A DNA stretch of 64,000 nt from Eutreptiella sp. 'Long Island Sound 2002'. Taxonomy: Eukaryota > Euglenozoa > Euglenophyceae > Eutreptiales > Eutreptiaceae. The position numbers and the translations under genes are program-made. Position 1 is the first letter of the stretch; the number at the start of each line of letters is the position of its first letter. Location of the stretch: NCBI GenBank assembly GCA_964036045.1, contig OZ038385.1, positions 26,620,853-26,684,852 of the forward strand, written 5' to 3'. Under the pieces are notes generated by a model. It searched no databases and was not told the origin of the DNA. It saw nothing but the letters and a program-made list of their open reading frames with translations. Below, one piece after another: positions 55,350 through 64,000 of this stretch.

Positions 55350-56038
55350 TACCTCCTCATTCTTCACCTTGTATGGTGATACACTGGTGTTCTGCTGCAT
55401 CTTGTGCTTCTGGGATCAAGGGGTTGTCACTTGGGAATTTACAAGTCTCTAGGCGGCATATGAGGCCCAACCGTGCTTCTTTTTCAATCCGGCACCCTCA
55501 AAATAGGGGGGGGGGTCATGGTGAAAGACCTATGTCCAAAGCACACGTACCCTCCCACCTCCCCCCCGCCTCCTTCGCGAAGGGGCAGCTGCGCAGATTT
55601 GCGAAATTCGTGGGTCTTCGAAAAATTAGAATTTCTCCGACATATCGATGAGGTAGCAAAAACCGAGGGAGGCTTTTCGTGCACCAGTGTTGCTCTCTAA
55701 GAGGAAAAAAAACCGGCCTCTTAACGAGACGGTGACGTCACGTTATGAACTTAGCCTTTGGTGCGCGCATTTGGATTTGCCCTTGCAACCGTAGTGCTTG
55801 GAGTGTGTCTCTTGTCGGCGGCACTGTTTTTTGTCGCCGGCAGTTCGCGGATCGTCCTGCCTTACAAATCACAGAAGAAACCCTGCGTGCGCGCTACAGG
55901 GTATTGCCGCGCGATGGCTCAGTGCGCACTACAAAACTATAGCGCGCAGCATAGCGCGCGCTATGGCTCGGGGTCTTGGGTTTGTAACCCCATGTCCTAA
56001 TAAGCAGGGCGAAAACGCCTATTTTTCTAAAGTTTCAG
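55350..56038. other. Intergenic/5' region rich in GCGCGC motifs
   Basis: Contains a G9 run at ~55507 and, at 55880-55975, several GCGCGC words including ATAGCGCGCGCTAT. An acceptor TTTCTAAAGTTTCAG lies directly before the ATG at 56039, so an upstream exon is possible. Confidence 0.4.
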
Positions 56039-56991
56039 ATGCTTCCGGCACCGCATGTGACGCTGTCAATGTCAGGAAAGATTGCCAGCATTTTGGGCCC
56101 CCACTATGGGTGGCCCCTGTGGAAGAACGAGGACCTTTTGGCGGACCTAGTTGAGTTTTTTTGCTCAGGGTCTGCCGTCCAACGGTCTTTGTGGGCCAAG
56201 TTGGAAAAAAGGGTCCCCGTGTCTGAAGCAGAGAAGAAGCGTCGCAGGACCGAGGCTGCCAACGCCGTCACACCCCTGTCGGTGGTGGACTTGGTCCTGC
56301 TCCTGAAGATTCCAAGAAGAAGGTATTATTGCGCGCGCTTTGCATGTGACATTTAATTAATTTAATTCAAATTGCGCGCACTTCCGCTCATAGCACGCGC
56401 TTCGTTGACTTCTGCGCGCGCTACGTCCTCATGTTGCAGCATTTACAGGTTGCCGTGCACACAGATGGGGTCACAGTCTTTTCGCAGTGGCCCCTGCAGC
56501 ACTTTTTTGACTATATATTTTCCTTTGATTCCATTGTTTCTAACCTCCAATACCCCAGGGAGTGCCAAGGAGAGCTGTGGATCATTGTGAGGGGGGATGG
56601 GTTGCCTTGTGGGGGGGAATCGTGGTGCCAGATGTCCATTTCCTTTGCCAACCATGATCACTTGGCAAGGACGTTGTCCTACCACTGGATAGTTAACGTC
56701 GCCCTTTGTGGTGAGAAGTCCACCTCCGTGTTGTCCCAGGTCTGGGCTAACAATCTTGCTTTTCTGCAGAGTGCCCTTGACAGTGGTGTGGTTTCCATCC
56801 GGGGTGCATCCAGACGCTGCAGGATTTTCTGCGGTGGGGATAGCCCTTGGCTGCGTCGGTTGTCGGGTGTCACTACACATTGGATGGCAGGTAGTCTGTT
56901 CAGTTACATGACGTGGTGCAAGTCCAGTGCAACGTGGTTGCAACAGGATGTGGATAGAACCACCGAGCGAGATGAGCAGTTGCTTCTTTAG
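56039..56991 (+). CDS. Unknown two-exon protein with a GDGxPCGGxSW motif
   Basis: Exon 1 (56039-56322) encodes MLPAPHVTLSMSGKIASILG..., a basic patch EKKRRRTEAA and LSVVDLVLLLKIP, and ends at donor GAAG|GTATTA. Exon 2 runs to TAG 56989-56991 and encodes VAVHTDGVTVF, IIVRGDGLPCGGESWCQMSI, LSYHWIVNVALCGEK, CGGDSPWLRRLSG. Two acceptors are possible. CTCATAG (56393) keeps the frame and adds RFVDFCARYVLMLQHLQ. TTTACAG (56448) gives a 126-nt intron like the one at 58521-58645 but breaks the frame. The product resembles no family I can name; the closely spaced Gly, Asp, Cys and Trp motifs look like a conserved, perhaps mobile-element-related, protein. Confidence 0.55.
56323..56448 (+). other. Intron (GCGCGC family), maximal extent
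   Basis: GTATTATTGCGCGCGCTTTG...CATTTACAG. The 3' half contains TAGCACGCGC, then 12 bases, then TGCGCGCGCTACG, the same arrangement as in 58521-58645. Confidence 0.55.
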
Positions 56992-57266
56992 CGCGCGCTA
57001 CATGCTATCTAGTGCGCGCAATGACCACTATCGCGCGCGCTATGCCGTATTCAAGCGCCGGAACCCTTGAAATCGCGATATACAATTGGAAATGGCGTGC
57101 TATGACTACGCACTTCAAATGAGCCTCCAATTTGAAATGCATTGACAGACACAGAGATTTGTTCCTTTTCGTCCGTTTTTTTTGGTGATTTCGATTTTTT
57201 TGTTACTGCATTTTCCTTTTTGTATTACTGCTGGAACATGGGTACTGTAATGTAACCCTCTTGCCC

Positions 57267-59246
57267 ATGAAGCCCGTGGGCTGGGGGTATCCGCCTCCTG
57301 CAGCACCGCCAACAACTGCTGCAGGGGCCACAGGGGCAGGTGCTCTTGGTGTGCGTGCTAGCTGTCTCGTTGTGCGCACTACGCACGTCCTCGTTGCGCG
57401 TGCTTTGTCCTGTTTTCCGCAGACGCTGTCCCAGCAGCTGACCCAGTTCTCCCCAACTCAGCCTCTGTGGCCCGCGCCGTAGTCCCCGTTACGAGCTACC
57501 TCACAGCAGTTGTCTCCCATGCTGTTCCCCGGTGCGTCGCCCACCTTGGGCTCCCCAGTGCGCGGCAGTCTTCCAGTGGGCCAAGTGCAGCAAGTGCTCT
57601 TCGGCCCACTGCCAGTGCAGCAGCAGCAGCAAATGCAGCAGCAGCAAGTGCAGGCTGCGGCCCAGCAAGTCGGCAGCCCAGAACAGCAGCAGCAGCAGCA
57701 GCAGCAGCAGGTCCAACCAAGACAGCATCAACCCCAAGTGCAAGCACAGTTTCAGTCTCCCCCACCCGGGCCACGTACGGGCTTCGCCTTCAGCAGCGAC
57801 TTCAAGAACCAAATCTGGCCCAACCAAAACAGCACCATCTGCGCCCAAGGGCCCGACTGGGCATGGCTGAAGGAAGTGACACCGGCCTACCTCTTCGAGG
57901 TGGCCTTCTACAAGTGCTGGCGCCAAAGGGCCACGGCCATTGCCAAGATCCTAGACGGAGCCGTGAAACCCTGCTGGCATGACGAGAGCATTACTGGCCA
58001 CTGGTGCAGTCTGGCGAACCTGTTGAACCCCTCCGTGCCAACCCAAGAAGGACAAGCTGCCTGTGGACACTGCAAGGTGGAGGAGTACGAGCTGCTGTTC
58101 TCGTGCTGGGCAAGTTATGGGTGGGGTCACGTTCGGACCCACACGCCTCCGGGTGCCACCGCAAAGACCGTCCACCACTTCTACTTCAACAAGGACCCAC
58201 CGAGCTTCATCAACGCGACCGACGCGGGGGCAATGGCCTTCAAGAACGAGTGCGCCTGGGTGAGAAGTGCGGGTGCCAGTTTGCTGCGGGGGTCAGCCAA
58301 GAAAGGAGCCAGTGCCGCAAGGGCACTTGCAACCGGCGCCAAAGTCAAAACCACGGCAGTCAAGAACGAGGAGCAGCCGCAGCAGCAGCAAGTGCAGCAG
58401 CAGCAGCTCCAACAGCAGGCAGCCGTGCAGCAGGCAACACGGCAGCTGCTCCAGCAGCAGCAGCGGGTGCAGATGGCCCAGCAACAGCAGCAACAACAAC
58501 AACAACTGGCACAGGCACAGGTACGCGCTATGTTTGCCATTGCGCGCGCTTTCGACATTGTTGCGCGCGCTTCATTTGATGTAGCACGCGCGATTTGATT
58601 GTTTGCGCGCGCTACGGCCCTACCTTCTGTCCCATTGTCACGTAGGTGGGCAGCTTCGAGCAGCTCCTGTGCCTGGGATCCCGCAGAGGGCCGTTGATGA
58701 TCAGCGTGCCCGCGGACATTGCCGGGCAGTCCAAGCATGCGGCCGACTGGCTTGACGGACGGAAGGAGCAATGCCCCTCCCCGGTGCTGGCCCGGGCTAA
58801 GCGGCAGATGGAGGAGCTAGAGGTGGACTGGGCCGACGCCTTTGCCGTGCCGGAGACGGAATCCGTGACAGTCCCAAGGCCCAAGAAGAAGCGTACCGAG
58901 GAGCCAGCAGCCACCAGCCATCTACCACCAGCCATCTCCGCCTCCCACACCGCTAAGCCCCCCCACCCGCCTGGAAATTAAGGTCCTTGCCCAGAAGACT
59001 GCCGACCGGCAGCTGCTGGCACAGGCGGCACAGAGAGTCCAACGTCAGGCGGAACAGGCCAAGAAGAAAGAGGACGAAGCAAAGAAGAAGAAGAAGGAAG
59101 AGGAGGAAAAGAGGAAGAAGAAGGAGAAGGAAGAGGAGGAAAAGAGGAAGAAGAAGGAGAAGGAAGAGGAAGAGAGGAGGAAGAAGAAGGAGAAGGAAGA
59201 GGAGGAGAAGAGACGGAACAAAGCAGAGGAGGAGAAAGCGGAAAAG
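57267..59246 (+). CDS. Unknown Gln-rich protein with Lys/Glu coiled coil
   Basis: A Gln/Pro-rich frame opens at ATG 57267 (MKPVGWGYPPPAAPP) and continues past an intron (57340 or 57351 to 57422), but meets an in-frame TAG at 57480-57482. The ATG at 57519 (MLFPGASPTLGSP) is the safest start. Exon 57519-58520: polyQ tracts, then a Trp/Cys-rich domain (GPDWAWLKEVTPAYLFEVAF, CGHCKVEEYELLFSCW, VHHFYFNKDPPSFINATDAG), then more polyQ. Intron 58521-58645 (phase 0). Exon 58646-59246: GSFEQLLCLGSRRGPLMISV, then KKKEDEAKKKKKEEEEKR-type charged coiled coil. The change into the coiled-coil frame needs one C removed from the C7 run at 58958-58964. The family is unknown; polyQ and charged coils suggest a scaffold or nuclear role, which is only a guess. 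Confidence 0.55.
58521..58645 (+). other. Intron (GCGCGC family), 125 nt
   Basis: CAG|GTACGC...CACGTAG|GTG, phase 0. It contains five GCGCGC/ACGCGC words and TAGCACGCGC-N12-TGCGCGCGCTACG, shared with the intron at 56323. Confidence 0.8.
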
Positions 59247-59817
59247 GTAATGCAGCGCGCGCTATCGTTGTCATTGCACTTGCTATTATGGTGAGCATAA
59301 CCTGGCATACCAGGAATACCTGGGAGTATACGGGTAAAAAAGGGGGTTTTGGGAGAAAGGGGTATGTGGCATGTACAGGTGGCTACGAATGTATAATGCA
59401 CAATGCATGCATAGGTGGGTTGGGGAATACCTCTAGTTTGCCAATTGTGATGATCAATGTTGTGTTTGAAAATACCCCATTTTGGGCTCTTGGGGTATAC
59501 GGCCGTATACTCAAGGCTCCAATACCTCAGTATACGGCCGTATACTCTGGAGTATACGGCCGTATACTTAGAGTATACGGCCGTATACTGGGGGTATTTG
59601 TTTGCACCAGGTGGTTGTTTCAAGTTGAAAAATTCCATTGTTGTGCCTTTTGTGCCCATCTTGTTGCATGCTTTGCCTTTGCCCAACAATTGCACACCAC
59701 TTGAAACCAATCTAGGCTCATACTTCACTCATGATTGCAATGTATGTCTCCATATGTGTCCATTCCAATCCATATTATGTTGCTTCTTGCTCTCGTAGGC
59801 CCTCTTTTTCTGCCACC
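59247..59817. other. Region between two genes, with possible 5' intron
   Basis: It starts with a likely donor (AAAAG|GTAATG) of the upstream gene and ends with TCTCGTAG (59799) and then GCCACCATG. It holds four copies of a 16-bp palindrome. No coding segment linking the two genes is supported. Confidence 0.45.
59495..59588. repeat. Four copies of the perfect palindrome GTATACGGCCGTATAC
   Basis: Copies lie at 59495-59510, 59530-59545, 59552-59567 and 59573-59588, all exact, spaced 35, 22 and 21 bp start to start. The flanks AG...CT extend three of them. A half-like GAGTATACGGGT lies near 59324. Position is 230 bp upstream of the next gene's ATG. A cluster of identical two-fold symmetric sites suggests binding of a dimeric DNA-binding protein; this is inference. 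Confidence 0.9.
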
Positions 59818-61241
59818 ATGACTGATGCGGGCACTCATGCCTTGTTGAAGAAGTGGGCCGATGCCGTAGCTCTCCGCACAGTGCACAGAGGTGTTTACAG
59901 CCCCGACAGCACACGCACCGTGTCTTGGACTTCTCTTGAGAATTGTGCTTGGTCCACCTTGGACACCCCCGTGGCCCTGGTGAAGCTAACGCACCCCGGC
60001 TTTGCCCAACCCCACAGCCTCACTGACCCTTTGTTGTCGTTGTTTGACAACAACCCTAATCTACAAGCTATTGTGTTGCAGCTCCATGATTCGGATGCCC
60101 GCGCTGTCGTGGAGCATGTTAAAAAAAACTGTGGGGGGCCCAATAGGGGGATGACTTTGTATTTGAGGGAATGGGAGATGCAGGATGGCTCTCCGGGGAT
60201 TCATGTCTCGGGGGACGTGGCCGCTGGCTGGCGCAAATGGGAGTGCAAGGCCCAGCAAGTGCAGCGGGGGCATTGGGAGGACACCGCCCCCCTCTACTCC
60301 CTCCACTCCCAATCGCCATGGTCCTGGCATGCCGATTTGGAGGGCCACACCCTCCCCACCTGGTACAAGGGTACTGGGATGCACCCCTCCCTTTTCTTCC
60401 CCCTCACCACCACCCCCCTTTTTGGTGTTGAGCACCATCGTGTCTCCATCCCCGTTGACGTCGTCGATCATCGTCATGTCGACGACCTCAAGGATTTCAA
60501 GCAATGGGGCCATGCTTTCCAATCTGGCTTCATTTCTGTCAATTGGATGGACAAGCTTCAGGATGAGTATGGGGAACTTAGGGAGGATGCGGGGCTCAAT
60601 ATTTTTAATGAGGATTGGCCCGCCGAGACTCGTGCAGGGGACAGTGACACCCGCCGCACAATGACTCCACCGGAGGGGGGTCCTCATACCTCACTTGGAG
60701 ACTCATTTGGGTTGGAAGTGTCCGGTCGTGAATGTTACCACCTTTATTGTGGTGAAGGCCGGTACAATGGATGTGGAAAAAAAACAGTGCTGGCACCGTG
60801 ACATTAACCTCAGCTATGTTGCCGGCCCGGACCAACACCATGTTATTCCTTTGGCTACCACGCGTAGAACGCATAGCACGAAATTTTGTCGCGTTTTTGC
60901 TTTTATGATTGTTTTGTGCTTCCGGGGGGTTTTCGAGGGTGCCCGACGCAATGGAACTATCCGTTTAGCTCAATTCAACCATTTTCGAGGAGAGAAGCAC
61001 AATTGCCTCCTGCCTCTGCCTCTGTCTTGGTGCTACGCGTGCTGCGTGTGTTGCGCGTCCTGCGTGTTTCGGTCCGGTGCCTCTGAGTTTGCCTCTGGAA
61101 GTCTTCCTACGCGTTCTACGCGTTCTGCAGGGGCTAAGCGCTTCACACCTATCATACCACCCCCGATTTTATTTTTTTTTGCCATGCTTTCACCCGTGTA
61201 CTGTGCCACACACCTGCACTGGTTCCCAATGGAAGTGAAAC
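59818..61241 (+). CDS. Unknown protein, about 350-385 residues, two exons
   Basis: The ATG at 59818 sits in a perfect GCCACCATG context. Product: MTDAGTHALLKKWADAVALR, PNLQAIVLQLHDSDARAVVE, LYSLHSQSPWSWHADLEGHT, IPVDVVDHRHVDDLKDFKQW, CYHLYCGEGRYNGCGKK. The frame then hits TGA at 60799-60801, but deleting one A from the A8 run 60777-60784 leads into QCWHRDINLSYVAGPDQHHV, which reads as a continuation. The exon then ends at 60863 (phase 1), the intron is 60864-61131, and exon 2 is 61132-61241 (AKRFTPIIPPP...WFPMEVKR). A further phase-1 splice to 61436 would fuse it in frame to the following gene. I do not recognise the family; the His/Asp-rich centre (VDVVDHRHVDD, WHRD) could bind metal. Confidence 0.5.
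60864..61131 (+). other. Intron (CCTCTGG/ACGCGTTC family)
   Basis: Begins GTAGAACGC and ends CTACGCGTTCTACGCGTTCTGCAG. It contains TGCCTCTG and TTTGCCTCTGG, and CAATTGCCTCCTGCCTCTGC...TTGGTGCTAC, which is repeated in the intron at 61242-61435. It lies in phase 1. Confidence 0.55.
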
Positions 61242-61435
61242 GTGCGTATTCCAACGACAATTGCCTTCTGCCTATGCGTTTGCCTTGGTGCTACATTGCC
61301 CACGTGCGTTGGGTGTTTTGTGTGTTGTCGTTTTTCGCTTCTGACGTTGCCTCTGGAGCCGTTCTACGCGTGCTACGTGCTCTGCATCATGTTTTTGTCC
61401 CAACATTCATAGGCCGCTTTGCTTTTATGGTGCAG
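61242..61435 (+). other. Intron or intergenic copy of the same intron family
   Basis: GTGCGTATT...ATGGTGCAG. It carries CAATTGCCTTCTGCCTATGC...TTGGTGCTAC and GTTGCCTCTGGAGCCGTTCTACGCG. If spliced it joins 61241 (phase 1) to 61436 in frame. Confidence 0.45.
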
Positions 61436-61440
61436 GAGCC

Positions 61441-63873
61441 ATGCCTGCACCCCTGTACCCCGCTACACATTCTCAATGGTTGCAGAAGGGTGGGAAGCTG
61501 GGAGAGTGGAAGCATCCGGAGAAACTGAAGCACGACGCCTTCGTTGTCTTTCAAATTAAACAAGCCACGAGTATGTGTGTGTGTGTCTTCGTTTTCATCT
61601 CGCTTCTCGCCTTGCACCGCTGTCCTCCTCACCCCCTTGTGTCGCAGCGGGGTGGCATGCCGGATGGGTCAATCGGAAGAAGAAAGGGGCCAAGGACAAG
61701 CAGGAGAAAGAATTTTGGTTGACGAACCTCACAACGTATCAGGTGTACCACGTTCACGGGTTTGCGGTTCATGTGACCACTATTTTGCGCTGCCTGTTGT
61801 CCCCTACCGCCTCTTGCACCTTTTCACAGGTCAAGGCCCCGGAGGGCAAGCCACATGCGCCGCATGTGGTGCAGGACATCCGCAACAAGAAGGATGGCTA
61901 CTGGAAATACAAAAAGGTGTTTTATGTGTTCTGCGCGTTTTATCCGTTCCATTTTCCGTTGCCTCTGGATCTGCCTCTCGTTGTGTGTTATGCGTTTTGC
62001 GCGTTCTTGGCGCTCTGCGTGCTTCCTCTGGTATTGCCTCTGGGGTTGCCTCCATGTGTCTTGCATGTTCTGCATGTTCTACAGATTCCGCGCGACCGGC
62101 TGTGGACGTGGATCCAAGATGAGGGGACCACGGAGAGTTCGGATGAGGACGAGTCGGAAGAGGATTCGGAAGAGGAGCCGGAGGAGGCAGTCGATGCGGA
62201 GGAGGAGGAGGAGGAGGAGGGCAGTGATGCTGCCAGTGTGAAGGACGAGGACGAGCCCTCCCTCGCCCAACGCGCACCCCGAAGCACCCACCTCGAGGTG
62301 GTTGCCCGCATGGCCGCAAAGGGGACCCCAGTGAAGGCGAAGCCAGAGGCAAAGCCAGAGGCAAGGCCAGAGCCGGAGGAGCTGTCCAGGAAGAAGAAGG
62401 AAAAGACGAAGAGTCCACCCAAGAAGAAGAGCAGCAAGGGCAAGAAGGTGGAGGAGAGGCCCAAGCATGTGCGTTACGCAGTGGAAGGCGAACCGCACAG
62501 GTCGATGCCCACAGGTGCAACCCGAGGGGAGAAGTACCAAGCCGGGGCCGCCTACGACAACGATGTGCAGGTCATGCAGCGCACCCTGGAGTCGGAGTAT
62601 GAAGTGTCACTCGGACGAGTATGCCAACACTACAAAGTGTGTTTGGCCGAGGAAACACAAGCGCGCCGCGAATTGGGCCTGGCGCTGCTTCTGGTGACGG
62701 ACGTGCGGGCGTACAGTGTGCAGATGGTCCTCCGCTGTGGCACGAAGAATGCACAAAGCACAGCCGCTGCCAGAGAACTGTTTGAGGAGCGATACCCCAG
62801 CAGCTCACCCCGCCAAGTCGCAACCGGGTTGATCAAGGGGGTGTCGGTGTGCACGAACTGTGTCGGAGCCCCGGACTGGCCTACGGAATTCGGTGACCCC
62901 GCAGCTGCAGGCCTGCCGTTGGCGAAATTGAAGGGGGGGCCCCTGTCGTCTGGATACCGACCACGGCGCACCATGGACCAGCTGAGTGCGTTTGGTGCGG
63001 AGGACATTGTCGACATGCCCACTGACACTTTGCAGGTGTACTGCATGTGTTGCATGTTCCCTCTGTAACGCCTCCAGTGCAGCGTGTAGCGCGTCTTCGG
63101 CGTTCTGCGCGTGCTACGTGTTCCTGACGTTGCGCCTCTTTGTTGCCTCTCGGGGTGCCTTCCGGTGTTGCACGCGCTTTGCGTGGTCTGTATAGGAGAA
63201 GCTGTCGCGCACGGTCCGCATGGCTGGCCTCATGGCCTACACCTTAACGGAGGACAGAGGTGTCGACCTCCCCGACACAGGGGCATGGACACTCGTGAGA
63301 ACAAAGGATGCAAAGAGGCAGCGGGTGTGCATTCCTGTGCTGGGCGTCGTGGCACGGGTCTTTTCACTTGCCTCTGGAGTTGCCTCCTGTCTGCTTTGGG
63401 CGTCCTACGCGTTCTACGCGGTCTGCACGTTCGATTCTGTGACTACCTCTGGATTTGCCTTCCCATGTCTTACCTGTTTTGCGCGCTCTGCATGTTCTGC
63501 AGACAACCTTGGAGCAGTATGGGTATCCGCAGCAGCATGGGTATCCGTATGAGCCGCGATACGAGTATGAGCCGCGGTACGAGTACCAGCCGATGAAGAC
63601 GGATCCGGAAATGCCTTCGAGCTCCGGGAGCCTCCCGTATGGGTCCGACCCGTACAGGTAACGGCCCCCGGATTATCCGCCGCCACCCACGTATCCTCCA
63701 CCGCAAGGATGATGCAGCCACCGCCACCGCCGGGGGACCCACCAGCGCTAATATTCCCACCACCCCAGCCAATGCCGCAAGGACGTCCGCCACCACCGCC
63801 ACCGTCCGGGGAGCAGCAAGGCAGGCCGGAGATGGGGCCGGAGACGGGACCCCCGCACACGGAAGGTGCACAG
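61441..63873 (+). CDS. Unknown acidic/basic multi-exon protein, at least 571 residues, continues past the window
   Basis: Exons: 61441-61570, 61648-61742, 61830-61916, 62085-63035, 63196-63324, 63503-63657 and 63708-63873. All borders are GT-AG and all phases agree, giving 571 codons; the next intron runs off the window. N-terminus: MPAPLYPATHSQWLQKGGKL, EKEFWLTNLTTYQ, DGYWKYKK, a compact aromatic-rich domain. The large exon has an acidic run (DEDESEEDSEEEPEEAVDAE), a Lys-rich basic run (SRKKKEKTKSPPKKKSSKGK) and a folded part (NDVQVMQRTLESEYEVSLGR, CQHYKVCLAEETQARRELGL). The C-terminus is Tyr/Pro-rich (YGYPQQHGYPYEPRYEYEPR, MMQPPPPPGDPP). The acidic-basic charge pattern is typical of chromatin or RNA-binding proteins, but no family is recognised. 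The 50-nt intron 63658-63707 is unusually short, yet it avoids a TAA and keeps the frame. Confidence 0.65.
61917..62084 (+). other. Intron (CCTCTGG/ACGCGTTC family), 168 nt
   Basis: AAG|GTGTTTTATG...TGTTCTACAG|ATT, phase 0. It contains TTGCCTCTGGATCTGCCTCT, TATTGCCTCTGGGGTTGCCT and TTCTGCGCGTTTTATCCGTT. Confidence 0.8.
63036..63195 (+). other. Intron (CCTCTGG/ACGCGTTC family), 160 nt
   Basis: CAG|GTGTACTGCA...CTGTATAG|GAG, phase 0. It contains TTCTGCGCGTGCTACGTGTT and TTGTTGCCTCTCGGGGTGCC. Confidence 0.75.
63325..63502 (+). other. Intron (CCTCTGG/ACGCGTTC family), 178 nt
   Basis: CGG|GTGTGCATTC...TGTTCTGCAG|ACA, phase 0. It contains TTGCCTCTGGAGTTGCCTCC, CCTACGCGTTCTACGCGGTC and CTACCTCTGGATTTGCC. 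Confidence 0.8.
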
Positions 63874-64000
63874 GTGCGTGTTGCACATTAGTACTATGCG
63901 TTCTAGGGGATTTGCGCGTAGCCTCCGGGTGTGCCTCTGGATGAGAGCCCCGCGTTCTCCGCGTTCTGCGCGTTCCACACGTTTTCTTTTTGGTGCCTCT
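63874..64000 (+). other. Start of a further intron of the same family, cut by the window end
   Basis: CAG|GTGCGTGTTG, then CCTCCGGGTGTGCCTCTGGA, CCGCGTTCTCCGCGTTCTGC and GGTGCCTCT at the edge. Confidence 0.7.

Noticed and set aside
57501-58771. Leu/Ala/Cys-homopolymer ORFs antisense to the Gln-rich gene
   Set aside because: They are complements of CAG repeats.
57480-63661. Reassigned stop codons (TAG/TAA as Gln), suggested by in-frame TAG at 57480 in a Gln-rich frame and TAA at 63659
   Set aside because: The long retroelement frames (833, 1632 and ~1,250 codons) use only CAA/CAG for Gln and contain no TAR codons by definition of their length. The TAA case is explained by a phase-exact 50-nt intron, and a start at 57519 avoids the TAG.

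Overview
The window is eukaryotic nuclear DNA. It has chromodomain Ty3/Gypsy retrotransposons, spliceosomal GT-AG introns, a perfect GCCACCATG start context, microsatellites and low coding density. I see no bacterial operons, RNA operons or prokaryotic promoters. A microalga or related protist seems likely from the look of the retroelements and the GC-rich repetitive introns, but the lineage cannot be fixed from the sequence.

Layout. (1) 1-25262 is a nest of LTR retrotransposons. An older minus-strand Ty3/chromovirus ('outer', gag near 20.2 kb to chromodomain at 963) was split inside its integrase by a plus-strand element ('inner', 2104-13498). The inner element has 798/797-bp LTRs differing by one base and a CGAAT target duplication. 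A third, diverged 3' fragment of the inner family lies at 22825-25262. (2) 25263-44940 is mostly non-coding DNA with minisatellites. It holds a minus-strand multi-exon gene (30465-32397), a nucleotidyltransferase-like ORF (34734-35171), and a set of phase-compatible exons of an unknown gene (41980-43288). (3) 44948-54494 is a repeat block: a ~450-bp tandem repeat, two copies of a ~1-kb interspersed repeat, and an array of ~1.4-kb units in both orientations. The array forms two very large inverted repeats (arms 555 and ~672 bp) and a ~261-bp pure AT tract. (4) 54720-64000 is the gene-rich end. Five plus-strand protein genes or gene parts follow each other, none assignable to a known function. 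Their introns look repetitive: one family is rich in GCGCGC, the other in TGCCTCTGG and ACGCGTTCTACGCG.

How things work together. The inner element is probably recent and looks complete: Gag, then one in-frame UGA followed by CGG and an 8-bp hairpin, then Pro-RT-RNaseH-IN-chromodomain in the same frame. Pol would therefore be made by stop readthrough. Both elements prime from initiator tRNA-Met-like sites and carry a DIRS-like 'FAS' domain between protease and RT. In the right-hand genes the shared intron sequences suggest introner-like intron gain. Two of those genes each need a one-base correction in a homopolymer to read through, so sequence error or slippage must be kept in mind.
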